In this document: positions 51,982 through 60,885 of the stretch, piece by piece | How positions within the stretch are numbered: position 1 is the stretch's first letter | Layout of the letters: each line of letters begins with the position of its first letter | Source: Aliidongia dinghuensis | GTDB lineage: Bacteria; Pseudomonadota; Alphaproteobacteria; ATCC43930; CGMCC-115725 | Direction of reading: 5' to 3' | Length of the DNA: 64,000 nucleotides | Assembly: GCF_014643535.1 (NCBI RefSeq) | Contig: NZ_BMJQ01000008.1 | Span: 124,001 to 188,000, forward strand | The notes under the pieces: model-generated | What the model was told of the DNA's origin: nothing | Databases searched by the model: none | The model's input: the letters and a program-made list of their open reading frames with translations, nothing else | Program-made: the position numbers and the translations under genes

Positions 51982-52911
51982 TCAGCGTGCAAAGCTTCTG
52001 CCGCGCCGCGCTCGCAGCAGGGCCAGAAAGGCAGCGAACACCGGCGAGACTTGATGGCGCGAGGGGTAATACAGGAAGAAACCGGGAAAGGGCGCAGTCC
52101 AGTCATCGAGCATCCTGACCAGGTGCCCGCAGTCGACGTGCTGCGCGGCCTCGTTTTCGAGCACATAGGCAACACCGAGGCCGTCAATCGCAGCCTGAAG
52201 CATGAGATCAGGCTCATTGAAGGTTAGCGGCCCGGAAAGTCCTACCTCCAGCTGTCTCCCGTCCTTCTCGAATTCCCAGGAATAGATGCTGTTCGCCGTC
52301 ACCATCCGATAGTTGATGCACCGGTGCGCCTGAAGATCCTGCGGCACGGCGGGAACAGGGTGCTGTGCGAGATAGTCCGGCGAGGCGACGACCGCCATTC
52401 TGAGTTCCGGCCCGACCCGGAGCGCAATCATATCCTGTTGTAACTTTTCCCCCAGCCGAATGCCTGCGTCGAACCGGTCGGAGACGATATCGCGAAAGCC
52501 ATAGTCGATGATGACTTCGACCGTTGCTTCCGGATGCGTGGCACAAAACTCTCCGAGCATCGGGCGGACGACAGCCTCGTAGGCCTGCCGGGTGGCCGTG
52601 ATGCGAAGTGTGCCCGAGACGCGATCACGGTCGTGATCGAGCTCGCTTAAGGTCTCATCGATGGCGTCGAGGGCCGGTTCCAGCGTCAGCAGCAGCTTCT
52701 CGCCCGCTTCCGTGGGGGCAACGCTGCGGCTGGTTCGCTGCAGCAGCGCCATGCCAAGACGCTTCTCCAGCCGCTTGATCGTGTAGCTGAGCATCGAATT
52801 GGAGAGCCCGAGTTCGGTCGCTGCCCGCGTGAAACTTCGTGTCCGTGCGACAGTGGCGAAGGCCGACAGATCATCGAGGCTGCCCCTCGACATCGTTCGA
52901 TCAGTTCGCAT
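51982..52911 (-). CDS. LysR family transcriptional regulator
   Basis: 309 aa. The winged helix-turn-helix is near the N-terminus (FATVARTRSFTRAATELGLSNSMLSYTIKRLEKRLG), the hinge ends at TSRSVAPTEAGE, and the effector domain follows. Divergent from the SDR at 53035, typical for a LysR regulator of its neighbour. Both are inside the segment bounded by direct repeats, so they may have arrived as a unit. Confidence 0.88.
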   Translation of the reverse strand: MRTDRTMSRGSLDDLSAFATVARTRSFTRAATELGLSNSMLSYTIKRLEKRLGMALLQRTSRSVAPTEAGEKLLLTLEPALDAIDETLSELDHDRDRVSGTLRITATRQAYEAVVRPMLGEFCATHPEATVEVIIDYGFRDIVSDRFDAGIRLGEKLQQDMIALRVGPELRMAVVASPDYLAQHPVPAVPQDLQAHRCINYRMVTANSIYSWEFEKDGRQLEVGLSGPLTFNEPDLMLQAAIDGLGVAYVLENEAAQHVDCGHLVRMLDDWTAPFPGFFLYYPSRHQVSPVFAAFLALLRARRGRSFAR

Positions 52912-53034
52912 GCTCCATCCTATTTATCCAACATGATGAGAAGGATGGCTTTCCCTACCTTGGAGTCAAGGTGCGGGTCTGGCCGCTCTGGGCCGGCCGA
53001 GCGGCACCTGGCTCTAAGGATGAAGGGGTGAACA

Positions 53035-53889
53035 ATGATTGGAACGGACGCTGTCTGGCTCATCACCGGATGTTCGAAAGGCTTGGGCCGAGCGCTCGCT
53101 CAGCAGGCCTTGAAGTCGGGTTATCGCGTCGTCGTGACGGCTCGGGACCCGTCCGCCGTCGGCGGCCTCGTCACGGAATATGGCGACGCCGCCCTCCCTG
53201 TAGCGCTCGACGTCACCAAACCCAATCAGGCGGTCGCCGTGATCGAAGTGGCCGAAGCACGATTCGGCGCGGTCGACGTGCTCGTCAACAATGCGGGGTA
53301 TGGATATGTCGGTGCCATCGAGGAAGGCGAGGATGCCGACGTCCGCGCGATGTTCGAGACCAACATCTTCGGCACCTGGAACATGATCAAGGCTGTCTTG
53401 CCGGGCATGCGCGAGCGTAGGCGCGGCCACATCGTCAACATCAGCTCGGTCGGCGGTCTCACGACCTTTCCGGCTGTCGGCTTCTACCATATGGCGAAAT
53501 TCGCGGTGGAGGGTCTGTCCGAAACGCTCGCCAAGGAGGTCGCTCCCTTCGGCCTCGGCGTTACGGTCGTTGAGCCAGGCGCCTTTCGAACCGACTTCCG
53601 GGGTTCGTCCATGAGGCAGTCCGGAGTCCGGCTTCCTGCCTATGCGGATACGGCCGGCAAGGCCCGCGACAATGTGCTCGCCGGACACGGTAAACAGCAG
53701 GGGGATCCGGTGCTCGGCAGCAAGGCGATCATCACCGCGCTGGAAGCCGATAATCCTCCGCTGCACCTCGTGATCGGCGGGGATGCCCTCGATCTCGTCC
53801 GACAGAAGCTTGTCGACCTGCGGCGGGACCTCGACACATGGGAGGACCTCACTCGAAGCACGAACTTTCGAGAAGCCGAGAAGGTGTGA
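53035..53889 (+). CDS. SDR family oxidoreductase
   Basis: 284 aa. Cofactor motif LITGCSKGLGRAL, VDVLVNNAGYG, IVNISSVGG and YHMAK (YxxxK). The C-terminal 60 residues (about 220-284) are longer than in FabG-type proteins and match the group annotated as oxidoreductases that act on various ketones. Ends beside the relict; divergent from LysR, which probably controls it. Confidence 0.87.
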   Translation: MIGTDAVWLITGCSKGLGRALAQQALKSGYRVVVTARDPSAVGGLVTEYGDAALPVALDVTKPNQAVAVIEVAEARFGAVDVLVNNAGYGYVGAIEEGEDADVRAMFETNIFGTWNMIKAVLPGMRERRRGHIVNISSVGGLTTFPAVGFYHMAKFAVEGLSETLAKEVAPFGLGVTVVEPGAFRTDFRGSSMRQSGVRLPAYADTAGKARDNVLAGHGKQQGDPVLGSKAIITALEADNPPLHLVIGGDALDLVRQKLVDLRRDLDTWEDLTRSTNFREAEKV

Positions 53890-53891
53890 CG

Positions 53892-53998
53892 CGAGATCGC
53901 GATCGACGCGGCCGCGACCGACGGCAAGCTGGCGGCGGCCCCGCCTGGCCGGCCCACGCCGCGCTCGAGCGGCCGGAGCGGCATACGCTGCAGTAGGG
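53892..53998 (+). pseudogene. Relict joining fragments of the PfpI and RHH genes
   Basis: 53892-53960 resembles PfpI coding DNA from about 51344 (first 21 bases identical, then 15 more of the shared GACCGACGGCAAGCT); it then jumps directly to the last 30 bases of the RHH gene. Most of both genes is missing, so it is a non-functional scrap left by duplication and deletion. Confidence 0.75.
53969..53998 (+). repeat. 30-bp direct repeat, right copy
   Basis: Exact copy of 51784-51813, in the same orientation, about 2.16 kb further on. Confidence 0.8.
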
Positions 53999-54005
53999 CA
54001 GGGCG

Positions 54006-54416
54006 CTAGAAGAACTCGCCGAGGAACGCGGCCGTCTCGTCCGAGAGGCCGACGATCTTGTTGGTTGCCTGGCGATAGAATTTGAAGTTGAGCTCGGTCT
54101 CGGGTCGGCCGTCGTTCCAAGCGTTGAAAGGCTTGAGCTCGCGCCGTCCGAGCGGCCGCTTGGCGAGCGCGGTGCGCCTGACGGTGATGCTGACGCGCGG
54201 CGTTTGCCGGGCGATACCGGGCAGCCTGGGGGTCGCCTCGGTGGCGGTGACGACGCCGTGCGCGACGAGGCCTTGGCCGCCGTCGTTCTCGCTCGCGAAC
54301 ATGAAGACCTTGTCGCCTTCGGCGATATGCTTGCCGCCATACATCGTCTTCTGCGCGGTGAAGGCGAACGTCTCCGACTGCGGATCGCGGATCTCGACCT
54401 TGATCGCGAACGCCAT
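54006..54416 (-). CDS. Conserved-looking protein of unknown function (possible PUA/EVE-like)
   Basis: 136 aa. The start at 54416 (MAFAIKVEIRD) has GGAGAAG upstream; a frame to 54590 is not supported. A beta-rich N-terminal half with EGDKVFMFASENDGGQGLVAHGVV resembles PUA/EVE-like folds that bind modified bases or small ligands, but this is only a look-alike. C-terminal NKIVGLSDETAAFLGEFF is helical. Divergent from LysE. Confidence 0.6.
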   Translation of the reverse strand: MAFAIKVEIRDPQSETFAFTAQKTMYGGKHIAEGDKVFMFASENDGGQGLVAHGVVTATEATPRLPGIARQTPRVSITVRRTALAKRPLGRRELKPFNAWNDGRPETELNFKFYRQATNKIVGLSDETAAFLGEFF

Positions 54417-54516
54417 GCTGCTTCTCCAAATAATTGTCGCCCGGACAATATTCGCATTGTGGCGGCAAATAGTCTCGGGCAGCCTCCGTCCATCGCTGCA
54501 AGGAAAGAGGTTGCCG

Positions 54517-55155
54517 ATGATCGCTTCCGCCGCGCTGGCCGGGTTCGCGCTGGTCGCCCTCGGCATGGTCTGCACGCCCGGGCCCAACATGATCTATCTC
54601 CTGACCCGTTCGATCATGCAGGGGCGCCTGGCCGGGTTCATTTCACTGTTGGGCGTGGTGCTTGGCTTCGTCGTCTACATGATCTCGGCGGCGCTGGGCG
54701 TCACCGCCCTGCTGTTCGCGGTGCCGTTCGCCTATGGCGTGCTGCAATGGGCGGGCGCGCTCTATCTCCTGTGGCTTGCCTGGAACGCGATCAAGCCCGG
54801 CGCTCGCTCGGTGCTGGAGCCGCGGCGCGACCTCAAGGTCGACGGGCCCGGGCGGCTGTTCGCCATGGGATTCTTGACCAACCTGCTCAACCCGAAGATC
54901 GCGATCCTCTATCTCTCGCTGCTGCCGCAATTCATCGACCCGACGAAGGGCCATGTGCTGGCGCAGGGCGTCCTCCTGGGCCTGACGCAGATCGCGGTCA
55001 GCTTCACGGTCAATCTTGCGATCGTGTTCGCCGCCGGCACGCTCGCGCGCTGGTTCGCGACGCGGCCAAGCTGGCTCAAGCTGCAGCGCTGGGTCATGGC
55101 GAGCGTCCTGGCCGGCCTCGCGGTCCGGCTGGTGATGGACCGGCGGCCGGCGTAA
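54517..55155 (+). CDS. LysE/RhtB family translocator
   Basis: 212 aa, about six transmembrane segments. N-terminal signature GMVCTPGPNMIYLLTRSIMQG with GFISLLGVVLGF next, and NPKIAILYLSLLPQFI in the second half. ATG 54517 has AAAGAGG six bases upstream. Exports amino acids or related small molecules from the cell. Confidence 0.9.
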   Translation: MIASAALAGFALVALGMVCTPGPNMIYLLTRSIMQGRLAGFISLLGVVLGFVVYMISAALGVTALLFAVPFAYGVLQWAGALYLLWLAWNAIKPGARSVLEPRRDLKVDGPGRLFAMGFLTNLLNPKIAILYLSLLPQFIDPTKGHVLAQGVLLGLTQIAVSFTVNLAIVFAAGTLARWFATRPSWLKLQRWVMASVLAGLAVRLVMDRRPA

Positions 55156-55162
55156 CTGCCGG

Positions 55163-56116
55163 CTATTGCACCACCAGTTCGACCCGCCGGTTCTTGGCGC
55201 GGCCCGCCTCGTCGGCGTTGCTCGCAACCGGCGCCAGCGAGGCGACCGCCTTGGCGGTCAGCTGGGCCGCCGGCACCTTGTACTCCGTCGTCAGCGCCTT
55301 CACGATCGCATCGGCGCGGCGCTGCGACAGCTCGAGGTTATGGGCGAACTGCCCCTCGTTGTCGGTATGGCCGACGACATAGACCGTGAGCTTCGGGTTG
55401 CCGGTCAGGAGCTTGGCCATTTCGCCGAGCTCAGGCTTCGACTCCGGCTTCACGTCGGCCTTGTCCGTATCGAAATAGATGCCGTAGAGCGCGACCTTGC
55501 CCTGGCTGTCGAGCGCGCTCTCGAGCGATTTCGCGTCCAGCACCGTCACCTGGCTGCCGTTCATCGGCTTCGGCTCGACGATCTCGAGATAGATGTTGTT
55601 GATCTTGTTGGAATCCGTGTCGTCCATCACATAAACGAACGCCCAGGTGTCGCCGTCCGGCCCGGTCCGCTTGGCCAGGTAAGCGCGCTGGCGATCGTCG
55701 ATGAACGAGCTCGGGAAGGTGACCGGCATCACCCGTCCGGAATTGACGACGACACTACTGAATTGGTCGCCGCACTCCTTGCCCTTGCAGGCGAAGACCG
55801 TCTCGAACTTGCCGGCGGCGAGCGCTTGTTCGTAGTTGCGCGCAACCTCGAGCACCGAATGGCTGCCGTCGATCGTATAGCCGATGCGGGTAATCTTGCC
55901 TTCGACCGTCATCAGCTTCGGCGAATTGTCGGTGATCGGCGCGTTCGGCAGCTCGGCCTCGTCATAGGCCGCTTGCTTGTAGCTCTTGATCTCCGACCCC
56001 GCGAACCGGCCCAGGACGGGGCTGTCCTTGGCTCCTTCGAGATCGGCCGCGGTCGCGGCAGCTGAGGGCAGCAGCAGAAGGAACGCCGGCAGCAGCAGGC
56101 GGACGGCACGCGACAA
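55163..56116 (-). CDS. OmpA-like domain protein
   Basis: 317 aa. Signal peptide to about residue 24 (AAATAAD). The last 110 residues form the OmpA peptidoglycan-binding domain (IYFDTDKADVKPES, TVYVVGHTDNEGQ, SQRRADAIVKAL, VASNADEAGRAKNRRVELV). The N-terminal 200 residues contain one Cys pair (FACKGKECGD) and no beta-barrel pattern, so it is likely a periplasmic protein tied to peptidoglycan. Convergent with LysE. Confidence 0.88.
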   Translation of the reverse strand: MSRAVRLLLPAFLLLLPSAAATAADLEGAKDSPVLGRFAGSEIKSYKQAAYDEAELPNAPITDNSPKLMTVEGKITRIGYTIDGSHSVLEVARNYEQALAAGKFETVFACKGKECGDQFSSVVVNSGRVMPVTFPSSFIDDRQRAYLAKRTGPDGDTWAFVYVMDDTDSNKINNIYLEIVEPKPMNGSQVTVLDAKSLESALDSQGKVALYGIYFDTDKADVKPESKPELGEMAKLLTGNPKLTVYVVGHTDNEGQFAHNLELSQRRADAIVKALTTEYKVPAAQLTAKAVASLAPVASNADEAGRAKNRRVELVVQ

Positions 56117-56360
56117 GATTGGTCTCCATGGTCGTGGCTGGGAACATTCGCGAGGCGACGGGCAGGGGAATGTTCAAGCCGGACGGAGAGCGCGCGTCGG
56201 GCGGCGCCAGATCACCTCAGGGTGGTGGGTAGCATGGCGGTCCGGCGATGCGCACGCAAATTCGCGCCGCCGATGGGCGATGTCGCCCTGGAACTGGCGC
56301 AACCGGCAGTTCGCGGGAGGTGCGAACCGCCGGCCTTGTTCTCTTACCGGAACGGGTGTC

Positions 56361-57380
56361 TTACCGGAACGGCGGGGCGTAGAGCAGGCCGCCCTTGCTC
56401 CAGAGCTCGTTGATGCCGCGCTGCAGGCCGAGAGCGGTCTTCGGGCCGACGTTGCGGTCGAAGCTCTCGCCGTAGTTGCCGACCTGGCGGATCACATCGG
56501 CGGCCCAGCTGTCGGTCAGGCCCATGGAGGTGCCGAGGCCGGGCGTGGCGCCCAGGAGGCGCTTCGTCTCCGGGTTCTCGTCCTTCATGTGCTGGTCGAC
56601 GGTCGCGGCCGTGATGCCGAGCTCCTCGGCCTCGATCATGGCATACATGGTCCAGCGCACGGCGTGGAGGAACGCCGGGTCGTCCTGGCGCACGGCGACG
56701 CTGATCGGCTCCTTGGAGATCACTTCCGGCAGGATCACGTAGTCGTCCGGATTGTTGATCGCGGCGCGCGTTGCGGCGAGGCCCGACATGTCGGTCGTGT
56801 AGGCGTCGCAGCGGCCGCCCAGGAACGCGTCGCGCGCGCCGTCCAGGCTGTCGTAGCTCACCGGCTTGATGTCGAGCTTGTTGGCCCGGCTGAAGTCGGC
56901 GAGGTTCAGCTCCGAGGTCGAGCCGGTGAGCGCGCAGACCGTGGCGCCCTTCAGCTCCTTGGCGCTTTTGACGCCGAGCTTCTTCGACACCATGAAGGCC
57001 TGGCCGTCATAGAAGGTCACGACCGGGAAGGCGAGGTTGAGCGTCGACTCCCGGGTCAAGGACCAGGTAGCGCTGCGCGCCAGCATATCGATCTCGCCCG
57101 ACTGGAGCGCCGTGAAGCGGTTCTGCGAGGTGAGCGGCACGTATTTGACGTTGTCGGCCTTGCCGGTGATCGCGGCCGCAACGGCGCGGCACTGATCGAC
57201 CTCGAAGCCGCTATAGACGCCCTTGCTGTCGGGCTGCGCGAAGCCCGGGTTGCCGGTATTGACGCCGCAAACCAGCTGGCCGCGCTGCTTGATGGTCTCG
57301 ATCGTGCCAGCGGAGGCCGGTTGGGCGAGGCCCGCCACCAGGGCCACGGCGGTGAGCGCCGGGAAAATTGCTTTGAACAC
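56361..57380 (-). CDS. Amino acid ABC transporter substrate-binding protein (AapJ-like)
   Basis: 339 aa. GTG 57380 is chosen because it gives a clean signal peptide (FKAIFPALTAVALVAGLAQP, then ASAG); the open frame runs to ATG 57428. The mature part is of the SBP_bac_3 type (QRGQLVCGVNTGNPGFAQPD, GFEVDQCRAVAAAI, LLARSATWSLTRE region), like general L-amino acid binding proteins. No permease or ATPase genes adjoin it in the window. Confidence 0.85.
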   Translation of the reverse strand: MFKAIFPALTAVALVAGLAQPASAGTIETIKQRGQLVCGVNTGNPGFAQPDSKGVYSGFEVDQCRAVAAAITGKADNVKYVPLTSQNRFTALQSGEIDMLARSATWSLTRESTLNLAFPVVTFYDGQAFMVSKKLGVKSAKELKGATVCALTGSTSELNLADFSRANKLDIKPVSYDSLDGARDAFLGGRCDAYTTDMSGLAATRAAINNPDDYVILPEVISKEPISVAVRQDDPAFLHAVRWTMYAMIEAEELGITAATVDQHMKDENPETKRLLGATPGLGTSMGLTDSWAADVIRQVGNYGESFDRNVGPKTALGLQRGINELWSKGGLLYAPPFR

Positions 57381-57577
57381 GGGAGGTCGCTCTCGCTCTT
57401 GGAGGATTGGTACGACGAATTGTTTCATGACAATGCCATGAGCGGGGCGACTCGTCAGTTGCAGTAATATGACAATTGATCGAATCCGCTTCGCGCGCCA
57501 TGTGAACAGATGAGGCTGGCCCGCCGCGGCAAAGGCGCGTTAAATTGGTCAGGCCAATTATATGTAGGAGGATACGC

Positions 57578-59098
57578 ATGCCGCCCATCACCATCCGCCT
57601 CAATCCGAACGACACGGTCGTGGTCGCGCGGGTGGACCTGATGGCCGGAACCGAGATCCCGGGCGAGGGTGTCAAGACCGCGGGCTTCGTGCCGGCCGGC
57701 CACAAGGTGGCGGCGAGGCCGGTCGCAGTCGGCGAGCCGATCCGGAAATACGGCCAGATCATCGGCTTCGCGACGCAAGCGATCCAGGTGGGCGAGCATG
57801 TCCACACCCATAATTGCGCGATCGGCTCGTTCGACCGCGACTACGCGTTCGGCGCCGACGTGCATCCGACCGACTTCGTACCGGCGGACCAGCAGGCGAT
57901 GTTCGACGGCATCGTCCGGCCCGACGGCCGCGTCGCCACGCGCAACTATCTGGGCGTCGTGACCTCCGTCAATTGCTCGGCCACGGTTGCGCGCCGCATC
58001 GCCGCACTGCTCGACCGCGAGATCAAGGAGAATTGGCCCGGCATCGACGGTGCCGTCGCCATCACCCATGGCACGGGCTGCGGCATGGCGGCCCAGGGCG
58101 AGCCGGTCGACGTGCTGCGCCGGACCTTGGCCGGCTATGCGCGCCATCCGAATTTCGCTGGAGTGCTGCTCCTGGGCCTCGGCTGCGAGGCGAACCAGAT
58201 CGCCGGCATGGTGCAGTCGGGCGGGCTTAAGACCGGGGCGCTCCTCGAAACCATGACGATCCAGGAAAGCGGCGGTACGCAGAAGACGATCGAGGCGGGC
58301 CTGGCACGGCTCAAGGCCATGCTGCCCGAGGCGGCGAAGGCGAAGCGCGTGCCGGTGCCGGCGAGCCACCTGACCTTGGCGCTGCAGTGCGGCGGCTCCG
58401 ACGGCTATTCCGGCATCACGGCCAACCCGGCGCTGGGCGCGGCGGTCGACTTGCTTGTCCGCCACGGCGGCACGGCCGTGCTGTCGGAGACGCCGGAGAT
58501 CTACGGTGCCGAACATCTCCTGACCCGCCGGGCCCAGAGCCGCGACGTGGGCGAGAAGCTGGTCGAGCGCATCAAGTGGTGGGAAGACTACACCGCCATC
58601 AACAAGGGCTCGATGGACAACAACCCGTCGCCCGGCAACAAGGCGGGCGGCTTGACGACGATCCTCGAGAAGTCGCTGGGCGCGGTCGCCAAGGGCGGCT
58701 CGACCAACCTGACCGACGTCTACAAATATGCCGAGCCGATCACGGCCAAGGGCTTCGTGTTCATGGACACGCCGGGCTACGACCCGGTCTCGGCCACCGG
58801 CCAGGTGGCGGGCGGCGCCACCATGATCTGCTTCACCACGGGCCGTGGTTCGGTGTTCGGCTGCAAGCCGGCGCCCAGCCTGAAGCTCGCGACCAACTCC
58901 GCGCTCTATCGTCGCATGACCGATGACATGGACATCAATTGCGGCCCGATCACCGACGGCGAAGTGACGGTTGCCGAGATGGGCCAGCGGATTTTCGAGC
59001 ATGTGCTGAGGGCGGCGTCGGGCGAACCCACCAAGAGCGAGGCGCTGGGATTCGGCGACGACGAGTTTCAGCCCTGGCAGCTGGGCGCCGTCATGTGA
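57578..59098 (+). CDS. Altronate/galactarate dehydratase (UxaA/GarD family)
   Basis: 506 aa. ATG 57578 has AGGAGG six bases upstream. An N-terminal SAF-like domain (about residues 10-95; VHTHNCAIGS at its end) leads into the dehydratase domain: GVVTSVNCSATVARRIAA, THGTGCGMAAQG, LLLGLGCEANQI, LQCGGSDGYSGITANPA, NKAGGLTTILEKS. Dehydrates a sugar acid (altronate or galactarate) using iron. Next to a binding protein, it may use an imported sugar acid. Confidence 0.87.
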   Translation: MPPITIRLNPNDTVVVARVDLMAGTEIPGEGVKTAGFVPAGHKVAARPVAVGEPIRKYGQIIGFATQAIQVGEHVHTHNCAIGSFDRDYAFGADVHPTDFVPADQQAMFDGIVRPDGRVATRNYLGVVTSVNCSATVARRIAALLDREIKENWPGIDGAVAITHGTGCGMAAQGEPVDVLRRTLAGYARHPNFAGVLLLGLGCEANQIAGMVQSGGLKTGALLETMTIQESGGTQKTIEAGLARLKAMLPEAAKAKRVPVPASHLTLALQCGGSDGYSGITANPALGAAVDLLVRHGGTAVLSETPEIYGAEHLLTRRAQSRDVGEKLVERIKWWEDYTAINKGSMDNNPSPGNKAGGLTTILEKSLGAVAKGGSTNLTDVYKYAEPITAKGFVFMDTPGYDPVSATGQVAGGATMICFTTGRGSVFGCKPAPSLKLATNSALYRRMTDDMDINCGPITDGEVTVAEMGQRIFEHVLRAASGEPTKSEALGFGDDEFQPWQLGAVM

Positions 59099-59155
59099 TT
59101 TTATTTCTCCCGCGTCCTACGAAACGCAACGACAACAAAGACGGGGGGAGAGCAC

Positions 59156-60364
59156 ATGAAAGGGAAGTTCGGACTCGCCTTGGGATTCGCCCTGAGCCTG
59201 CTGGCGACGACGTCGCTCGCGGAGGCCGCGGAGGGGCCGGTCAAGATCGGCGTCTTGACCGACATGTCGAGCCTCTATTCGGACTCCGGCGGCAAGGGCT
59301 CGCAGATCGCGGCCGAGATGGCGGTCGCGGATTTCGGCGGCTCGGTGCTAGGCCAGAAGATCGAGGTCATCGGCGCCGACCACCAGAACAAGCCCGACAT
59401 CGGCGCCAACATCGCGCGCGACTGGTATGACACCCAGGGCGTCGACGTCATCGCCGACGTGCCGAACTCGGCGGTGGCGCTCGCGGTCCAGCAGATCACC
59501 CGGGACAAGAACAAGATATTCCTGATCTCGGGCGGCGGCACGTCGGACCTGACCGGCAAGGCCTGCTCGCCCAACAGCATCCACTGGACCTACGACACCT
59601 ATGCGCTGGCCCACGGCACGGCCGGCGCCATGGTGAAGCAGGGCGGCGACAGCTGGTTCTTCATCACCGCCGACTATGCCTTCGGCCATGCGCTCGAGCG
59701 CGACGCGACCGAGGAGATCACGCACGAGGGCGGCAAGATCCTGGGCACGGTCAACGCGCCGCTCAACACGACGGACTTCTCGTCCTTCCTGCTGCAGGCC
59801 CAGGCCTCCAAGGCGAAGATCGTCGGCCTCGCCAACGCCGGCGGCGACACCAAGACCTCGGTCAAGCAGGCCCATGAGTTCGGCCTGACCAACAGCGGGC
59901 AGAAGCTCGCAGGCCTGCTCGTCAACATCGACGACGTGCATGCCTTGACGCTCGACATCGCCCAAGGCCTGATCTTCACCGAGGGCTTCTATTGGGACGC
60001 CAACGACGAGACGCGCGCTTTCGCCAAGCGCTTCATGGCCAAGGACGGGCTGATGCCGTCAGCCTACCAGGCCGGCGTCTATTCCGCCGTGCTGCATTAC
60101 CTGAAGGCGGTCAAGGCGGTCGAATCCAAGGACACCCAGAAGGTCCTGGCCAAGATGCACGCGACCAAGGTCGACGACTTCTTCTCCCACGGCGGCTATA
60201 TCCGCGAGGACGGCCGCATGGTGCATGACATGTACCTGCTGCAGGCCAAGACGCCGGCCGAATCCAAGGGCGAATGGGATCTCGACAAGGTGCTCAGGGT
60301 CATGCCGGGCGACGAGGTGTTCCGGCCGTTGAAGGACGGCGGCTGCCCGCTCGTCAAGAGCTGA
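59156..60364 (+). CDS. ABC transporter substrate-binding protein (LivK-like), orphan
   Basis: 402 aa. Signal peptide to about residue 24 (SLAEAAE). It parallels the protein at 32060-33265 in every block (VLTDMSSLYSDSGGKGS, NKPDIGANIARDWYD, WTYDTYALAHGTAGAM, GGDSWFFITADYAFG, GLANAGGDTKTS, RPLKDGGCPLVK) but has its own character. Downstream of the UxaA gene by 57 bases, it is probably cotranscribed; no transporter subunits follow, so it must use another Liv-type system, or serve as a sensor. Confidence 0.88.
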   Translation: MKGKFGLALGFALSLLATTSLAEAAEGPVKIGVLTDMSSLYSDSGGKGSQIAAEMAVADFGGSVLGQKIEVIGADHQNKPDIGANIARDWYDTQGVDVIADVPNSAVALAVQQITRDKNKIFLISGGGTSDLTGKACSPNSIHWTYDTYALAHGTAGAMVKQGGDSWFFITADYAFGHALERDATEEITHEGGKILGTVNAPLNTTDFSSFLLQAQASKAKIVGLANAGGDTKTSVKQAHEFGLTNSGQKLAGLLVNIDDVHALTLDIAQGLIFTEGFYWDANDETRAFAKRFMAKDGLMPSAYQAGVYSAVLHYLKAVKAVESKDTQKVLAKMHATKVDDFFSHGGYIREDGRMVHDMYLLQAKTPAESKGEWDLDKVLRVMPGDEVFRPLKDGGCPLVKS

Positions 60365-60401
60365 CGGTTCCCAGCCCGAAACTACACCGCCTGAAACCAC
60401 A

Positions 60402-60432
60402 CCGCCTGAGCTCGGTGAGCGGGCTCAGGCGG
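60402..60432. terminator. Hairpin between convergent genes
   Basis: 10-bp stem CCGCCTGAGC with GCTCAGGCGG; 11-base loop. It starts 38 bases past the binding-protein stop and includes the end of the minus-strand small gene, so it can stop both transcripts. No T-tract. Confidence 0.55.
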
Positions 60433-60841
60433 CCTCTTCGGCGCCCGGCAGGTCCTCCTCCTCGCCGTCGTCCTCTTCCGGCGCGTCCTCGTCGACCAGC
60501 ACGGCCGCGATCAGGTCGTAGCGCAGCGTGATGGTGCCGAGCGCCCGGCTTTTGAGGACGAGCGTGCCGCCCGGCGAGGCCAGCTGTTCGAAGGATGCGA
60601 TGTCGCCTTCGTCCGCATCGAGCAGCGCGAAGGTCAGCCACAGCTGCTCGGCCGGGTCGCGCAGCGCCTCGGTGATCTCCGACACACCATAGACGGTGCC
60701 GTCGAGCATCTTCACCGCCGCCCGGTTGTCGGCGAAGGACCACAGATCCTGGAACGGTTCGGCCATGCCGCGGACCAACTCGTTGGTGCGCTCGTATTGT
60801 GCCTGCAGACGGGCGCTCATTTCGTCGTCGGTCGGATACAT
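60425..60841 (-). CDS. Protein of unknown function with acidic tail
   Basis: 138 aa. ATG 60841 has GGAGG seven bases upstream; the frame to 60874 is not supported. Starts YPTDDEMSARLQAQYERTNE (helical), then EITEALRDPAEQLW, and ends in a strongly acidic tail (DEDAPEEDDGEEEDLPGAEE, about residues 116-135). It resembles no family I can name. Divergent from a second unknown gene, with 44 bases between them. Confidence 0.6.
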   Translation of the reverse strand: MYPTDDEMSARLQAQYERTNELVRGMAEPFQDLWSFADNRAAVKMLDGTVYGVSEITEALRDPAEQLWLTFALLDADEGDIASFEQLASPGGTLVLKSRALGTITLRYDLIAAVLVDEDAPEEDDGEEEDLPGAEEAA

Positions 60842-60885
60842 GCGCTTGCCTCCGTGGATGGGTCCTGCTCGCAAGTGCCGCTATT

